From assembly GCA_021201235.1 (NCBI GenBank), contig JAJQFI010000027.1, positions 62,001 to 126,000 of the forward strand: 64,000 nt of DNA. Direction: 5' to 3'. The position numbers were made by a program, and so were the translations under genes. Source of the DNA: Oscillospiraceae bacterium. Lineage in GTDB: Bacteria > Bacillota > Clostridia > Oscillospirales > Ruminococcaceae. Below are positions 43,182-51,684 of this stretch, piece after piece. The notes beneath the pieces are model-generated. The model was not told where the DNA came from. It saw only the letters and a list, made by a program, of their open reading frames with translations, and did no database searches. How positions within the stretch are numbered: the stretch's first letter is position 1; every line of letters starts with the position of its first letter.

Positions 43182-43994
43182 TTGGTGATAAAGCAGGTTT
43201 TCGATTTAGATGAGTATCTTGGGTTTTGCGAGTCTTTCAAAGACGATTTGAAGTACTCCGACTCACATTTTATCTATTCGCCGGATACTTTGTACTCAGC
43301 TTTCAGCCGAAGCGACCGCAGTGTTTACGTCGTTTTTGATGAAGACAGTATTATCGGGCTGTTTGTTTTGCTCATCCTTCCCGAAGACAGATATGCCGAG
43401 ATGCTGACAGGATTCTCGAAAGAAGAAAAAGCCTATCATGAATTGGTCGAGATGATGAAAAAGAAATATGCCGGGTTTACAATGGATTTTGTTTTCAATC
43501 CGGCAAATCGGGCAATCAGAGAATTTCTTGGGAAGAAAGGCGCCTTGTTCTATCCCGAGCAGGTCAGAATGTTGGCAAAAGCTCCATCGCCCTATCAGGC
43601 AAGGCACAGAGTGGAGTTGCTTTCGGATAAGTATGAGGAACAATACCGTAGGATGCATACAAAAGATACATACTGGACAGCAGAAAGAGTGTTGTCCGCT
43701 AAGGACAGGTTTTGGGTGTTTGTGGCGCTTTCAGGCGATGAGATTGTCGGGTATCTCGATGTGACCTATTGCTTCCCGGAAAATGAGCCATATGATTTCA
43801 AGGTGAAAAAGTCTCACGAAAACGAGATGATTGAGGCGGATTTGCTGTCCTATGCACTCAGGCAGAATCTGCCGAACAAGATGATGTACCTCGTTGATGC
43901 CAACAATGAAGCGGAAATTGCGGTTTTAGAAGCTGTGGGGTTTGAACGGGTTGAGAAGCAGAATAGCGTGACGGGGACGATTGGGAGGTTGTGA
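43182..43994 (+). CDS. GNAT-family acetyltransferase, two-domain
   Basis: 270 residues. The N-terminal domain is GNAT-like (VYVVFDEDSIIGLFVLLILPED; FVFNPANRAIREFLGKKGALFYPEQ), and the C-terminal domain repeats the fold (VALSGDEIVGYLDVTYCF; LVDANNEAEIAVLEAVGFERV). The initiator is TTG or the next GTG, after AAGGGG; both are non-ATG, so the exact start is open. It follows the previous GNAT by 10 bases. Confidence 0.78.
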   Translation: MVIKQVFDLDEYLGFCESFKDDLKYSDSHFIYSPDTLYSAFSRSDRSVYVVFDEDSIIGLFVLLILPEDRYAEMLTGFSKEEKAYHELVEMMKKKYAGFTMDFVFNPANRAIREFLGKKGALFYPEQVRMLAKAPSPYQARHRVELLSDKYEEQYRRMHTKDTYWTAERVLSAKDRFWVFVALSGDEIVGYLDVTYCFPENEPYDFKVKKSHENEMIEADLLSYALRQNLPNKMMYLVDANNEAEIAVLEAVGFERVEKQNSVTGTIGRL

Positions 43995-44000
43995 GGTTTC

Positions 44001-44040
44001 CCCGCAAACCTCTTCCCCAAAAAATCGCAAAAAACTGAAA
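44001..44040 (+). repeat. Direct repeat, left copy, about 40 bp
   Basis: Matches 44393-44431 in nearly all positions (shared core CTTCCCCAAAAAAT then GCAAAAAACTGAA). The two copies flank the truncated peptidase-E-like gene. Confidence 0.75.
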
Positions 44041-44056
44041 AGGATTCGTAAAAACA

Positions 44057-44362
44057 ATGATTAATATTTTACTTGAAGGCTATGACATTGACGTGCCGTG
44101 GCTGTTTGATGAATTGAAAGCATATATCAAGCCGAACCACGAGGTTGCGGTTATCGCTCTTGCCTACCGGGATAACCGTGTGAAGAGCCCGGAGGATTGG
44201 AATGCTCTCTACGGCAAGGACAACGGTAAATATTACGACGGTATCGTTGGTGGCTTGACTGCATATGGTATTTCCGAGGATAGCATCGATTTCTTAAACT
44301 ATTTTACCGACAGTAAAGAAACTGCAAAACAAAAAATCGAAAATACCAAAAGTATAACATAA
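44057..44362 (+). pseudogene. Peptidase-E-like (class I glutamine amidotransferase fold) protein, N-terminal fragment
   Basis: 101 residues beginning MINILLEGYDIDVPWLFDEL and containing VAVIALAYRDNRVKSPEDW and FTDSKETAKQKIEN, the N-terminal part of the peptidase S51-like family. Full members exceed 200 residues; this one stops just where the conserved IYFLGG segment should begin. The catalytic Ser and His are therefore missing. The ribosome site is weak (AAAAAGG). It lies between 40-bp direct repeats. Confidence 0.65.
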
Positions 44363-44392
44363 CTTTCGGAGTTTGACAAGATGAATCGGATG

Positions 44393-44431
44393 CCCGCAAA
44401 TCCCTTCCCCAAAAAATTGCAAAAAACTGAA
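44393..44431 (+). repeat. Direct repeat, right copy
   Basis: Second copy of the 44001 repeat. It overlaps the region immediately upstream of the tRNA-Pro promoter. Confidence 0.75.
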
Positions 44432-44439
44432 ATTAGGGC

Positions 44440-44468
44440 TTGCTTTTTTTGGCGGGGTGTGATATAAT
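44440..44468 (+). promoter_or_regulatory. Promoter for tRNA-Pro
   Basis: TTGCTT and TATAAT separated by 17 bases, 16 bases before the tRNA 5' end. Confidence 0.85.
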
Positions 44469-44484
44469 ATCAAGCGTTGTGAAT

Positions 44485-44561
44485 CTGGGTGTAGCTCAGC
44501 TTGGTAGAGCGCTACCTTGGGGTGGTAGAGGCCGTGGGTTCAAGTCCCGTCACTCAGACCA
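44485..44561 (+). tRNA. tRNA-Pro (anticodon GGG)
   Basis: A complete cloverleaf: acceptor CTGGGTG/CACTCAG, D-arm with GTAGCTCAG and TTGGTAGAG, anticodon stem CTACC/GGTAG with loop TTGGGGT (anticodon GGG), T-arm with GGTTCAAGTCC, and an encoded CCA end. A consensus promoter precedes it. Confidence 0.95.
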
Positions 44562-44626
44562 ATAATTTTAAACCTCGCAGACTGGCTTGTTTGCGAGGTT
44601 TCTTTGTATAAGGAGACAATAAATAG

Positions 44627-45117
44627 TTGAAAGATTCTAAAATTGAAATCAAAAATGTAACATCGAACGACGCCGAATTCCTATATCTTCTCATGAACAA
44701 TGATGTAATTCTTGAGAGGCTGAATGAGGTTCCGACGACTATAGACGACTGGAAAGAAGCGGTTGAGGTCTGGAGTGGCGATCCTGACGAGGAAAACTAC
44801 ATAGTCTGGCTAAACGTCGATAGAATTGGTTGGTTTTCGATCAACAACCTTCAGTCCGATGACAGGGTTACATATCTGAAGATGGCGGTACTCCTGCCGG
44901 AATATCAGCATCACGGAGTCGGAAGCATAGTACTCAAAGGCTTCTCAAGGATTTAAAAGACAGAGGATATAGTACTGTGATGCTTTACACCAACGCCGAC
45001 AATGTAAATGCTCGGAAGTGCTATCAAAAGTGCGGTTTTGCGGTTGTTGAGGAGTTCCGGGATGTGATGGCGGATGGGAGTTGTGTAGGGAGATATAAGA
45101 TGAGGCGAGAGTTGTAA
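44627..45117 (+). pseudogene. GNAT-family acetyltransferase with a one-base deletion
   Basis: Starting at TTG after GGAG, the frame gives a normal GNAT N-terminal part up to LLPEYQHHGVGSIVLKG (about residue 105), then stops at 44956. One base further along, the next frame continues LLKDLKDRGYSTVMLYTNA, then NVNARKCYQKCGFAVVEEF and MRREL to TAA at 45117. Adding one base near 44940 restores about 163 residues. Either the gene is inactive or the base is a sequencing error. Confidence 0.75.
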
Positions 45118-45137
45118 CGATTTCACGCTGATAGCAT

Positions 45138-45166
45138 AGAAAAAGTCTCATTACGAGCCTTTTTCT
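45138..45166 (-). terminator. Terminator for the gene at 45179
   Basis: On the minus strand GAAAAAGGCTC and GAGACTTTTTC pair with one mismatch around GTAAT, ending T-rich. Confidence 0.7.
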
Positions 45167-45178
45167 TTTGCCTTAATC

Positions 45179-45913
45179 TCAATAGATTTTCGCGATAAGT
45201 GCCTCTGCGGCTTCGGGGTCGGCAAGAGACTCATCAAGCGGAATCTCGAACAGGGTTGCAACTCCATCATAGCCTTCAACCACCGAGATGGTGCCATCAT
45301 CGTTCAGAGTGTACTTGTTCGAAGTTGGAGCGAGTGTTCCGCTATAGGCGGCGATGTAGACCGTGTGGTCGGCGAAAACGGTGACGTTGGTCGTCTCCAC
45401 GAGGAAGTACTCGACGCCATCCTGAATGAACTTGTGCCTTGAGCCGTTATTGAGGGTAAAGATGTTCACGAGCCATGGCTCATATCCGGAGATGACCGGG
45501 CTTACCATGATGTCGGTGTAGTCGGTGATGGCTTCGCCGTCAGCTCTCTCAATCGAACCGACAACGTATGTCTTGTCGAGACCGATTTCCTCATCGTAGG
45601 TGCTGAGGTCGTCGCCCAATGCGATTCCCAAAATGGTGATGGTGTAGCCACCACTGGTCTGAGACTCGATGCTCCATGATTCGCTCTCGAAATGCTCTGC
45701 AAGGGTCGTTTCCCCTGCTCTGTTCGCAATATCCGAGGCAGTGAGGAGTCCTCCTGCGGCGAACGCCGAGACGGTGAGGATTACTGCCGCTACAACTGCG
45801 GCTATAACTCTTGGGCGGCGGGCTCTGTGAGCTACAGACTGGTAATCCGATGCCTGCTCGACATAGGTGGGGTTTATGTCAGTGATTGCGTCTGAAATCA
45901 AATTTTTCTTCAT
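45179..45913 (-). CDS. Membrane-anchored DUF4179-like surface protein
   Basis: 244 residues. A cytoplasmic N terminus of about 35 residues, one membrane helix (about 36-54), and an extracellular beta-rich domain. The organisation resembles DUF4179-type proteins that are normally encoded directly after an ECF sigma factor and act as its anti-sigma or sensor. No sigma gene precedes it; the mobile region begins immediately upstream. No clear ribosome site is seen before the ATG. Confidence 0.65.
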   Translation of the reverse strand: MKKNLISDAITDINPTYVEQASDYQSVAHRARRPRVIAAVVAAVILTVSAFAAGGLLTASDIANRAGETTLAEHFESESWSIESQTSGGYTITILGIALGDDLSTYDEEIGLDKTYVVGSIERADGEAITDYTDIMVSPVISGYEPWLVNIFTLNNGSRHKFIQDGVEYFLVETTNVTVFADHTVYIAAYSGTLAPTSNKYTLNDDGTISVVEGYDGVATLFEIPLDESLADPEAAEALIAKIY

Positions 45914-45931
45914 ACTTTATTTTTAGTAACA

Positions 45932-45975
45932 AAAAAGAAGCCTCCGACACTCATGCAAGTGCCAGAGACTTCTCA
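45932..45975 (-). terminator. Terminator at the left edge of the mobile region
   Basis: On the minus strand GAAGTCTCTGGCACT and AGTGTCGGAGGCTTC pair with few mismatches, followed by TTTTTTG. A 19-codon frame (45924-45983) runs across it. Confidence 0.8.
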
Positions 45976-46060
45976 TTTTCATTTACGCTTTGTCAATCAA
46001 ATATCCGAGTTTGAAGGCAAACACACCTCCTGTTGTCAAGTAAGGGACAAAAATTTTTGC

Positions 46061-46096
46061 AAAAAAAGAGCCTCTGATTTCTCAGAAGCTCTTTTT
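46061..46096. terminator. Bidirectional terminator
   Basis: GAGCCTCTGA and TCAGAAGCTC pair with one mismatch around TTTC; A7 lies left and T5 right. Confidence 0.82.
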
Positions 46097-46156
46097 CAAT
46101 TTATAATATTAAGTTTTTTTAGTTCAACCGAGCCAAGTGAAAAGGAAAATTTATCC

Positions 46157-46561
46157 TTATTCACTGTGTTTGCTACTTGTCGTTACATTTCTAAAGTCAA
46201 ATATAAGGGCGTTACGGTTTTCAAAATACCATCCCTGAACTGTGTAGGTTCCCTGCAGAGCAAGACCATTCCTTTTGAGCAACGTATCTGTGAACGCCTT
46301 GCTCCGAAATTCCATTTTCTTATTTGGCTCAGATAAAATTCCGCTCGGCACCTTGAAAGATAAGTAGTCTTTGTCAGCGCAGGGCATTATCAGAACGGAG
46401 TTCCACCCTGCATTTACTCTGATACAAATATAGTTTGGCACACCAAGAATACGGATTACATCTTTGGTAAAAAAGATTCTCTCCCGTTTACCGTAGATAG
46501 TCATCCACAAATTAACTCGATTCGTTCTTATCCTCCGCTCATCACGGCTTTCTTCTACCAC
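46157..46561 (-). CDS. Unknown protein of mobile element A
   Basis: 134 residues, basic, no membrane helix. Segments such as KDVIRILGVPNYICIRVNAGWNS and FRSKAFTDTLLKRNGLALQGTYTVQGWYFENR suggest a small beta-rich domain. Not recognised. It overlaps the upstream gene by seven bases and ends the operon of the large serine recombinase, so it may be an accessory factor of recombination. Confidence 0.7.
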   Translation of the reverse strand: MVEESRDERRIRTNRVNLWMTIYGKRERIFFTKDVIRILGVPNYICIRVNAGWNSVLIMPCADKDYLSFKVPSGILSEPNKKMEFRSKAFTDTLLKRNGLALQGTYTVQGWYFENRNALIFDFRNVTTSSKHSE

Positions 46562-47424
46562 GGGTCACTCCTTTGACCGTATGATGATGGTCGTTCCAGT
46601 TGTGATTCATGATTATTGCCCGTCATATAAGTTTCAGGTCTTATAGCATCATTCTCCGTTTCAGCTTCAATTATTGGAGCTGTTTGTTCTTCTATCTTCT
46701 TATCTGGTTCCTCTGTATAGTCGGAATACGTCTTGTCTGAGTATTGTTCGAAGTCCTCAAACATACTCATCTGTCTGGTCTCCATGTAGTCGGTGTATGA
46801 CCTTCCAATTCTGTTCTTGTAATAATCAGGATAGTATTTCACCTGACGTTTCTTCACTTCACCGGTTTCCTTATCAACGTATTCTTCCGGCTTTGAAGCA
46901 AACATGATAGCCTCCTCCAACTCAAATACAAGTACCAAGCCACGAACAGAGTTTGCCACATGACCAAGAACTTTGTATCTGCATTCTTCGTTCCAGTTCA
47001 TCATCCTGAACAGATTATACACAAAGTCAGGTGAGCTGATGTCTTTGTTTACCCAAACACCATCTTTTTGCCTTCTTCTTGCCCACGGAACCGATGCACT
47101 TTCTTCTTCCGTACACATAATTATGGTCAGCTTTTTCTTCTCGTAGTGAACGATAGGCAGAATGAACTCAACGCCTTCAAAGAGGCGTATGCAAGCCATA
47201 TTAAAAGTCAGTTTTCCTCTTTTGATGCTTACAGCAGGCTTTTTCAGCATAGAAAACTGAGTGCGAGGTGGCATTTCGTAACCGTCCAAATCTTCAAACT
47301 CCAGTGTGCTATTCTGCTCCTGTCTAGACTTAACAAGAAGACGAATCAGTTCCTGATCACTGTAGTTGTACGATTCACCGTTTCCCATATTGTTTTGCAC
47401 TGCATTGTTTTCCATGTTGTTCAT
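46555..47424 (-). CDS. Unknown protein of mobile element A
   Basis: 289 residues. The first 190 look like one folded domain (LIRLLVKSRQEQNSTLEFEDLDGYEM... FNMACIRLFEGVEFILPIVHYEKKKLTIIMC); the remainder is acidic and probably unstructured (YSDYTEEPDKKIEEQTAPI). Not recognised. It lies 13 bases after the large serine recombinase; such a tight link suggests a directionality or accessory role, which is inference. Confidence 0.72.
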   Translation of the reverse strand: MNNMENNAVQNNMGNGESYNYSDQELIRLLVKSRQEQNSTLEFEDLDGYEMPPRTQFSMLKKPAVSIKRGKLTFNMACIRLFEGVEFILPIVHYEKKKLTIIMCTEEESASVPWARRRQKDGVWVNKDISSPDFVYNLFRMMNWNEECRYKVLGHVANSVRGLVLVFELEEAIMFASKPEEYVDKETGEVKKRQVKYYPDYYKNRIGRSYTDYMETRQMSMFEDFEQYSDKTYSDYTEEPDKKIEEQTAPIIEAETENDAIRPETYMTGNNHESQLERPSSYGQRSDPW

Positions 47425-47437
47425 CTTGCAATCCTTT

Positions 47438-49387
47438 CTAAAGCGAGGCTAATAACTTCTCCAATTCATCCTCAAGCTGCTCTCTTGACGGAATCGAACC
47501 GATTAAGGGGTTATCCACGATAACTCCGGCTTCAGCTACATCCTGTGCGGATAAAGAATCTATCAGTTTGTCTCTCTGCTTACGCATAAAGTAAAGCTTT
47601 CCATTTCTGCGGTGTCTCCACTCGCCAACCTGACCTGAATCTAAATTCAACTCGGATTTTCTTATAGGGATATATCTTGACGGCATCCCCTTCCGTTCAT
47701 CTTTCACAGCTTCCGCTACTATTTTCACTTCTTTTGAGGGGACAATCTGAGGTTCATCGAGGAAAAAGACCATTATTTTTCTGTCGCCACGTTTTCTTGC
47801 TATGCCCCTAAAGCGCAATGAATAGGTCTCTATCCAGTCCATTTCTTCATAAACTGCCTTACAAAACGCTCTGGCAAAGATAGAGTTCATCAGCTTTCCA
47901 TTATCTGAACTCCATAAGAAGCCGTTTGAATCATCACATTCCCGTAGGATAATTGCTTGTAGCAAGGGGTGATACAATAACTCTACACGACGGCACCAAT
48001 CCATTGCTTCTCCGCATTTCTTATTGAACTTCAAACTGCTTATACTAATCGTAAGTGTCGGCGTGTTCCTGTTTATGAAGTAGGCACTATAGGGGACATA
48101 GTAGCCGGAAAACTCTGTACTCATATTTTTGCTATGCTCATCTCCGCAAATAATCCTTGATTTCCGCTCTAACGTCTTATATTCGTTATCATCATAGGCA
48201 CTGCGAGACACGGCGATTAAGGTTTCCCTGTCTATTCCATTGAAAACAGGGTTTATGCTTACAAATCCTTTCAGTCCGCCTCTTTGAATTACCGAGATTG
48301 ACGGAACGCCGTTCAGCCTGCCTCTGTTTCCAGACAGCATATGTACAGCCCTCGCTATCTCAGGTGTGACAATTCCTTCGTGGTGTCCTTTTGAATATGC
48401 TGCAACTCTATCACCATCGTTCTTCTTCGACTTATGCTCAACATAGTCAATAACAATAGTCTTTCGTGCTTCCAAATCGCCCCATCTACGTTCATTGTAA
48501 AGAACACTCCTGACCATAGAGGCGTTCCAGTCTGTACGCCCTCTTAACGTCGGGCGTTCTTTTTCTGTGAGAATTTCAGCAATGGTATCATAGCTGTAAC
48601 CATACATAGCTGCCAAGAACACAAATCTGACTGTTTTAGCTTCTTCGGGAACAATAATAAGCTCTCCGTCCTTGGTATGACGGTATCCAAGCAAATCAGC
48701 AACAGGAAACTGTTGCATTATAATTCTCTGGTCGTAAGAAAGAATCATACGACTGCTCTTATTTGCCGATTCCCAGTCTGCGAGCATAGCATGAATAGAC
48801 AAACTGGTCTTGTAGTCAGAATCCAATGTGTATATGTTCTCGGTCTCAAAGTAAACTCCAACAGGATGAGACGGATTCATGCTTTTCAGCTTTCTGACCA
48901 GTGTCATGCAATCCGACATATTGCGAGCAAATCTTGAAACACTGGCGCAAAGTATTAGGTCAATCTTCTTGTCGGCGGCATCCTGAAGCATACGGTTGAA
49001 CTCAGTCCTATGCTGTGTGGACGTTCCCGACTTTCCTTCATCGCTGTATATCTCCTGAAGATTCCAGTTTGGAGTTTCTTCAACTTTTTTCGTGTAGTAG
49101 AGTGTCTGATTCTCAATAGAAGAAACCTGATTGGTGCTTTTTGTACTTACTCTCGCATAAACAGCAACATTCATCTCCCGTGGATCGGAGATAGTGGGCT
49201 TCGGTCTTGCAGGGATAATTACAGAATCCCTTGACCTCGTTTTCCTTACCCGATTACGAATAAGCTCTTTCTGAGCTTCAATTTCCTCATGCCGTTGTTG
49301 CCAATCGCTGATTTCAGTGTTTTCATTCAATTCAACAGACACTTCTGCTACTTCCTCGAAATCGTTTTCGGTACTTTGATTATACAC
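47438..49387 (-). CDS. Large serine recombinase of mobile element A
   Basis: 649 residues. After an unusual about 70-residue N-terminal extension comes the catalytic domain: VAVYARVSTKS with the nucleophilic Ser (about 81), YSDEGKSGTS, FNRMLQDAADKKIDLILC and SVSRFARN. A recombinase domain follows. Unlike TndX-type enzymes no CxxC zinc ribbon is visible in the C-terminal half. Large serine recombinases integrate and excise elements at short att sites. It is in one operon with a catalytically degraded paralogue. Confidence 0.92.
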   Translation of the reverse strand: MYNQSTENDFEEVAEVSVELNENTEISDWQQRHEEIEAQKELIRNRVRKTRSRDSVIIPARPKPTISDPREMNVAVYARVSTKSTNQVSSIENQTLYYTKKVEETPNWNLQEIYSDEGKSGTSTQHRTEFNRMLQDAADKKIDLILCASVSRFARNMSDCMTLVRKLKSMNPSHPVGVYFETENIYTLDSDYKTSLSIHAMLADWESANKSSRMILSYDQRIIMQQFPVADLLGYRHTKDGELIIVPEEAKTVRFVFLAAMYGYSYDTIAEILTEKERPTLRGRTDWNASMVRSVLYNERRWGDLEARKTIVIDYVEHKSKKNDGDRVAAYSKGHHEGIVTPEIARAVHMLSGNRGRLNGVPSISVIQRGGLKGFVSINPVFNGIDRETLIAVSRSAYDDNEYKTLERKSRIICGDEHSKNMSTEFSGYYVPYSAYFINRNTPTLTISISSLKFNKKCGEAMDWCRRVELLYHPLLQAIILRECDDSNGFLWSSDNGKLMNSIFARAFCKAVYEEMDWIETYSLRFRGIARKRGDRKIMVFFLDEPQIVPSKEVKIVAEAVKDERKGMPSRYIPIRKSELNLDSGQVGEWRHRRNGKLYFMRKQRDKLIDSLSAQDVAEAGVIVDNPLIGSIPSREQLEDELEKLLASL

Positions 49388-49419
49388 TTCAGGTCGCTTT
49401 TCTCCTTTGCTCTAATGGC

Positions 49420-49908
49420 TTATTGTAATGTACTGATCTCATCAAGCACTTTCTGCTTCCAGTCCTGATATGTTTCACTGTCAAGTTCCACATAATCATC
49501 TGCCATCTTCTTTAATGCCGACTTTTGGTCATCAGGGTTCTCTATCGTATCTATTCTGTATGTACTATCCTCCGTAATCAGCTCTATATCGTAGGGCAAG
49601 TCAAATATAAACTTAAGAAGATAGCAAAGCTCCTGCGTGTTCGCCGCAAAATAGCCTTTTGTCTGAGCAGCAATACAGTCTACTTTTCCTGCCATGCAGT
49701 CTTTGAGTAGCCGTACCATCTCACTTCTTTTATAAATCTCTTTCTGACCGGTGATGTCTATATACACATCACAAAGAATCATTTTCTCATCTGCTGCGAA
49801 CTTGTCCACATAGTATTTCTTGTGATATTTCCTTGCCTGCTCGGAATGCTTCTCCCACAGTTTTGCTAACTTCACATATCCGGCAACACGATAAAACTTC
49901 TCACCCAT
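49420..49908 (-). CDS. Degenerate serine-recombinase-like protein, probably inactive
   Basis: 162 residues. The segment MVRLLKDCMAGKVDCIAAQT followed by KGYFAANTQELCYLLKFIF aligns by eye with the catalytic-domain helix of serine recombinases (FNRMLQDA..KIDLI...SRFARN...), but SRFARN is replaced by KGYFAAN and the N-terminal RVS motif is absent (it reads VAGYVKLAK). It thus appears to keep the fold without the active site. It lies between the ATPase and the large serine recombinase in one operon and may regulate or heteromerise with that enzyme. Confidence 0.7.
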   Translation of the reverse strand: MGEKFYRVAGYVKLAKLWEKHSEQARKYHKKYYVDKFAADEKMILCDVYIDITGQKEIYKRSEMVRLLKDCMAGKVDCIAAQTKGYFAANTQELCYLLKFIFDLPYDIELITEDSTYRIDTIENPDDQKSALKKMADDYVELDSETYQDWKQKVLDEISTLQ

Positions 49909-49914
49909 CTTGTT

Positions 49915-50913
49915 TTACTCGCCACTGCTGTCCTTTCCCATATGCCAATACCAGGCATTATCCTTTCGGTACGCATACACACCGATTTCCTTTACAGCAC
50001 TTCTTACCGTTCTCTCGCTAATGCCCATTTTCTTCATCTTCGCTATAACATCCTTGCTTGCACCATCATCAACCGAAAGCATAAGTCTGAGATATTCTTT
50101 CGCTTGTTCCATTTTGGACTTTCTTCGCACATAGTCCACATTAGAGAAGTAATCATCGCTGTTCCCTACTCCCAAGCACTTTCCAAGCCACTGGAATCCG
50201 ACTTCAGGGTGCATAACAAATGCAAATGGATCGCCTTCCGGTGCGAGACTATTCTTGATTTGTGACAAGTACCGAATCTCAGGATTCTCCTTATCCCGTG
50301 AAATCATCAAAACACTTCTTGCAACTGCGGCAATATCTATACTGCCTAATCCACGGTATAGGCTTTTCCCTGAATTTGATTTCGTCATATGACCTATCAG
50401 AACAACAGCACAGTGGTGCTTTTCTGCAACAATTCCGAGCTGTCTCAAAACAGCCCTCATTTTTGCCGCATTTTGCATATCCGCATCTTGGGGTATAAAC
50501 GCCTGAACAGGATCTAAAATCAACAGCCTTGCATTCAAACTTTGAATTGTATCTTCAATTCTCCCGTCGTTAAGTGATAACTCTGCTATCTCGTCTGTAA
50601 TAAAGGCTACTTTATCGCAGTCAGCTCCTGCCTGCACAAGCCTTGGCTTGATAGTATCACTTGCGTTGTCTTCCGCACACTGATAAATTACCATTTGCGG
50701 ATTTGCAACCATCTCCCCGCTTGGTAATAATCTGCCAGAAGAAAGCGTAGCCGCAATGTTAATCATACAGGTCGATTTCCCGTCTCCTGGGTCGCCTTGA
50801 AGCAAAGTTATTTTTCCGTATGCAATATACGGATACCATAACCATTCCACATCCTGTTGAGAAACCGAAGAATACAACTGGTATGTCTGTACATCATCCA
50901 TGTTGTCAATCAT
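49915..50913 (-). CDS. RecA/RepA-like AAA ATPase
   Basis: About 332 residues. Walker A LLQGDPGDGKSTCMINIAATL (about 37-57 from this start), Walker B RLLILDPVQAFIP, and GHMTKSNSGKSLYRGLGSIDIAAVARS identify the AAA_25/RepA helicase-like family found in plasmids and mobile elements. A C-terminal winged-helix-like part (KDVIAKMKKMGISERTVRSAVKEIG) follows. It may act in element replication. The start is uncertain: ATG at 50913 overlaps the end of the XRE gene; no strong ribosome site distinguishes it from a start 12 codons upstream. Confidence 0.85.
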   Translation of the reverse strand: MIDNMDDVQTYQLYSSVSQQDVEWLWYPYIAYGKITLLQGDPGDGKSTCMINIAATLSSGRLLPSGEMVANPQMVIYQCAEDNASDTIKPRLVQAGADCDKVAFITDEIAELSLNDGRIEDTIQSLNARLLILDPVQAFIPQDADMQNAAKMRAVLRQLGIVAEKHHCAVVLIGHMTKSNSGKSLYRGLGSIDIAAVARSVLMISRDKENPEIRYLSQIKNSLAPEGDPFAFVMHPEVGFQWLGKCLGVGNSDDYFSNVDYVRRKSKMEQAKEYLRLMLSVDDGASKDVIAKMKKMGISERTVRSAVKEIGVYAYRKDNAWYWHMGKDSSGE

Positions 50914-50917
50914 ACAC

Positions 50918-51235
50918 TCAGCCAATATTATATTCCTCCAAAATCTCATTCTTTGATGTCATATCATCTACCAAGTCAGTAATCAGCGCTATCTCAGTCG
51001 GGGTTAAGCCGGAAACATCAATGCTTTTATTTACCTGACACCCAAGTAGATAATCGGTACTGACACGATATATAGTTGCTATACGGATAAGTATGTCATA
51101 AGACGGCTGTCTGGTGTTATTCTCGTATGCGCTGACCTGACGTTTATTAACTCCTATCAGAGCTGCAAGTTGTTCCTGCCTCAGTCTCTTGTCAAGTCTC
51201 AGTTGCTTTAGTCTGCTTCCCATCGAATCGGTCAT
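50918..51235 (-). CDS. XRE-family regulator of mobile element A
   Basis: 105 residues. A Cro/CI helix-turn-helix (SRLKQLRLDKRLRQEQLAALIGVNKRQVSAYENNTRQPS) occupies the first 60 residues. It is the first gene of the ATPase-recombinase operon and probably represses it. Start is the ATG seven bases after AAAGGCAGG. Confidence 0.88.
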   Translation of the reverse strand: MTDSMGSRLKQLRLDKRLRQEQLAALIGVNKRQVSAYENNTRQPSYDILIRIATIYRVSTDYLLGCQVNKSIDVSGLTPTEIALITDLVDDMTSKNEILEEYNIG

Positions 51236-51298
51236 GTTCCTGCCTTTCCGCACCATGATAGCTATGTATTCTTACCTATTTATAATATAGCAGAAATT

Positions 51299-51317
51299 AG
51301 TCCGCATTTGGCGGACT
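51299..51317. promoter_or_regulatory. Inverted repeat upstream of the XRE gene
   Basis: AGTCCGC and GCGGACT are a perfect repeat around ATTTG, 65 bases before the XRE start codon. Candidate operator. Confidence 0.5.
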
Positions 51318-51329
51318 TGATTCGCCTTT

Positions 51330-51517
51330 TTGCAGACTTTTGTATTTTTTATCTACATGATGCACCTGTACTGATAAAATAATTCGTATGGACATCTGAA
51401 CATAGCGTTACAAATTTTGCAGTCTTGCAACCTTGCAGTCTTACACTCAAAACCCGCAATAAATCAAGGTTTTAGAACTCTGAGAACAACAGGCTTTCTA
51501 AAAAGCTTTGCAGTCTT
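51330..51517 (+). repeat. Iteron-like repeats TTGCAGTCTT
   Basis: TTGCAGWCTT occurs at 51330, 51417, 51433 and 51508, all on the same strand, in a 428-base AT-rich gap with no gene. Proximity to a RepA-like ATPase gene fits an origin or regulator binding region. Confidence 0.5.
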
Positions 51518-51600
51518 GACTGAACTTTTGCAAACCTCAGTGATGCTGAATATTTGAAAACACCAAATCATCAAGTCCAACTAAGACCATTATACATTAT

Positions 51601-51620
51601 ATGGTGATAATCTTCACCAT
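51601..51620. promoter_or_regulatory. Palindrome upstream of the small HTH gene
   Basis: ATGGTGA and TCACCAT flank six bases, 23 bases before a TATAAT box (51643). Candidate operator for an XRE protein. Confidence 0.5.
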
Positions 51621-51684
51621 ATCTTTTTTGAAAAGTCTTCATTATAATTGAATCAACAGGACTAAATGCAAGGAGGCGTACAGA

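Noticed and set aside
46555-47424. Assignment of the 289-residue protein as an integrase or relaxase
   Set aside because: No catalytic motif of tyrosine or serine recombinases or HUH/MOB relaxases is visible.
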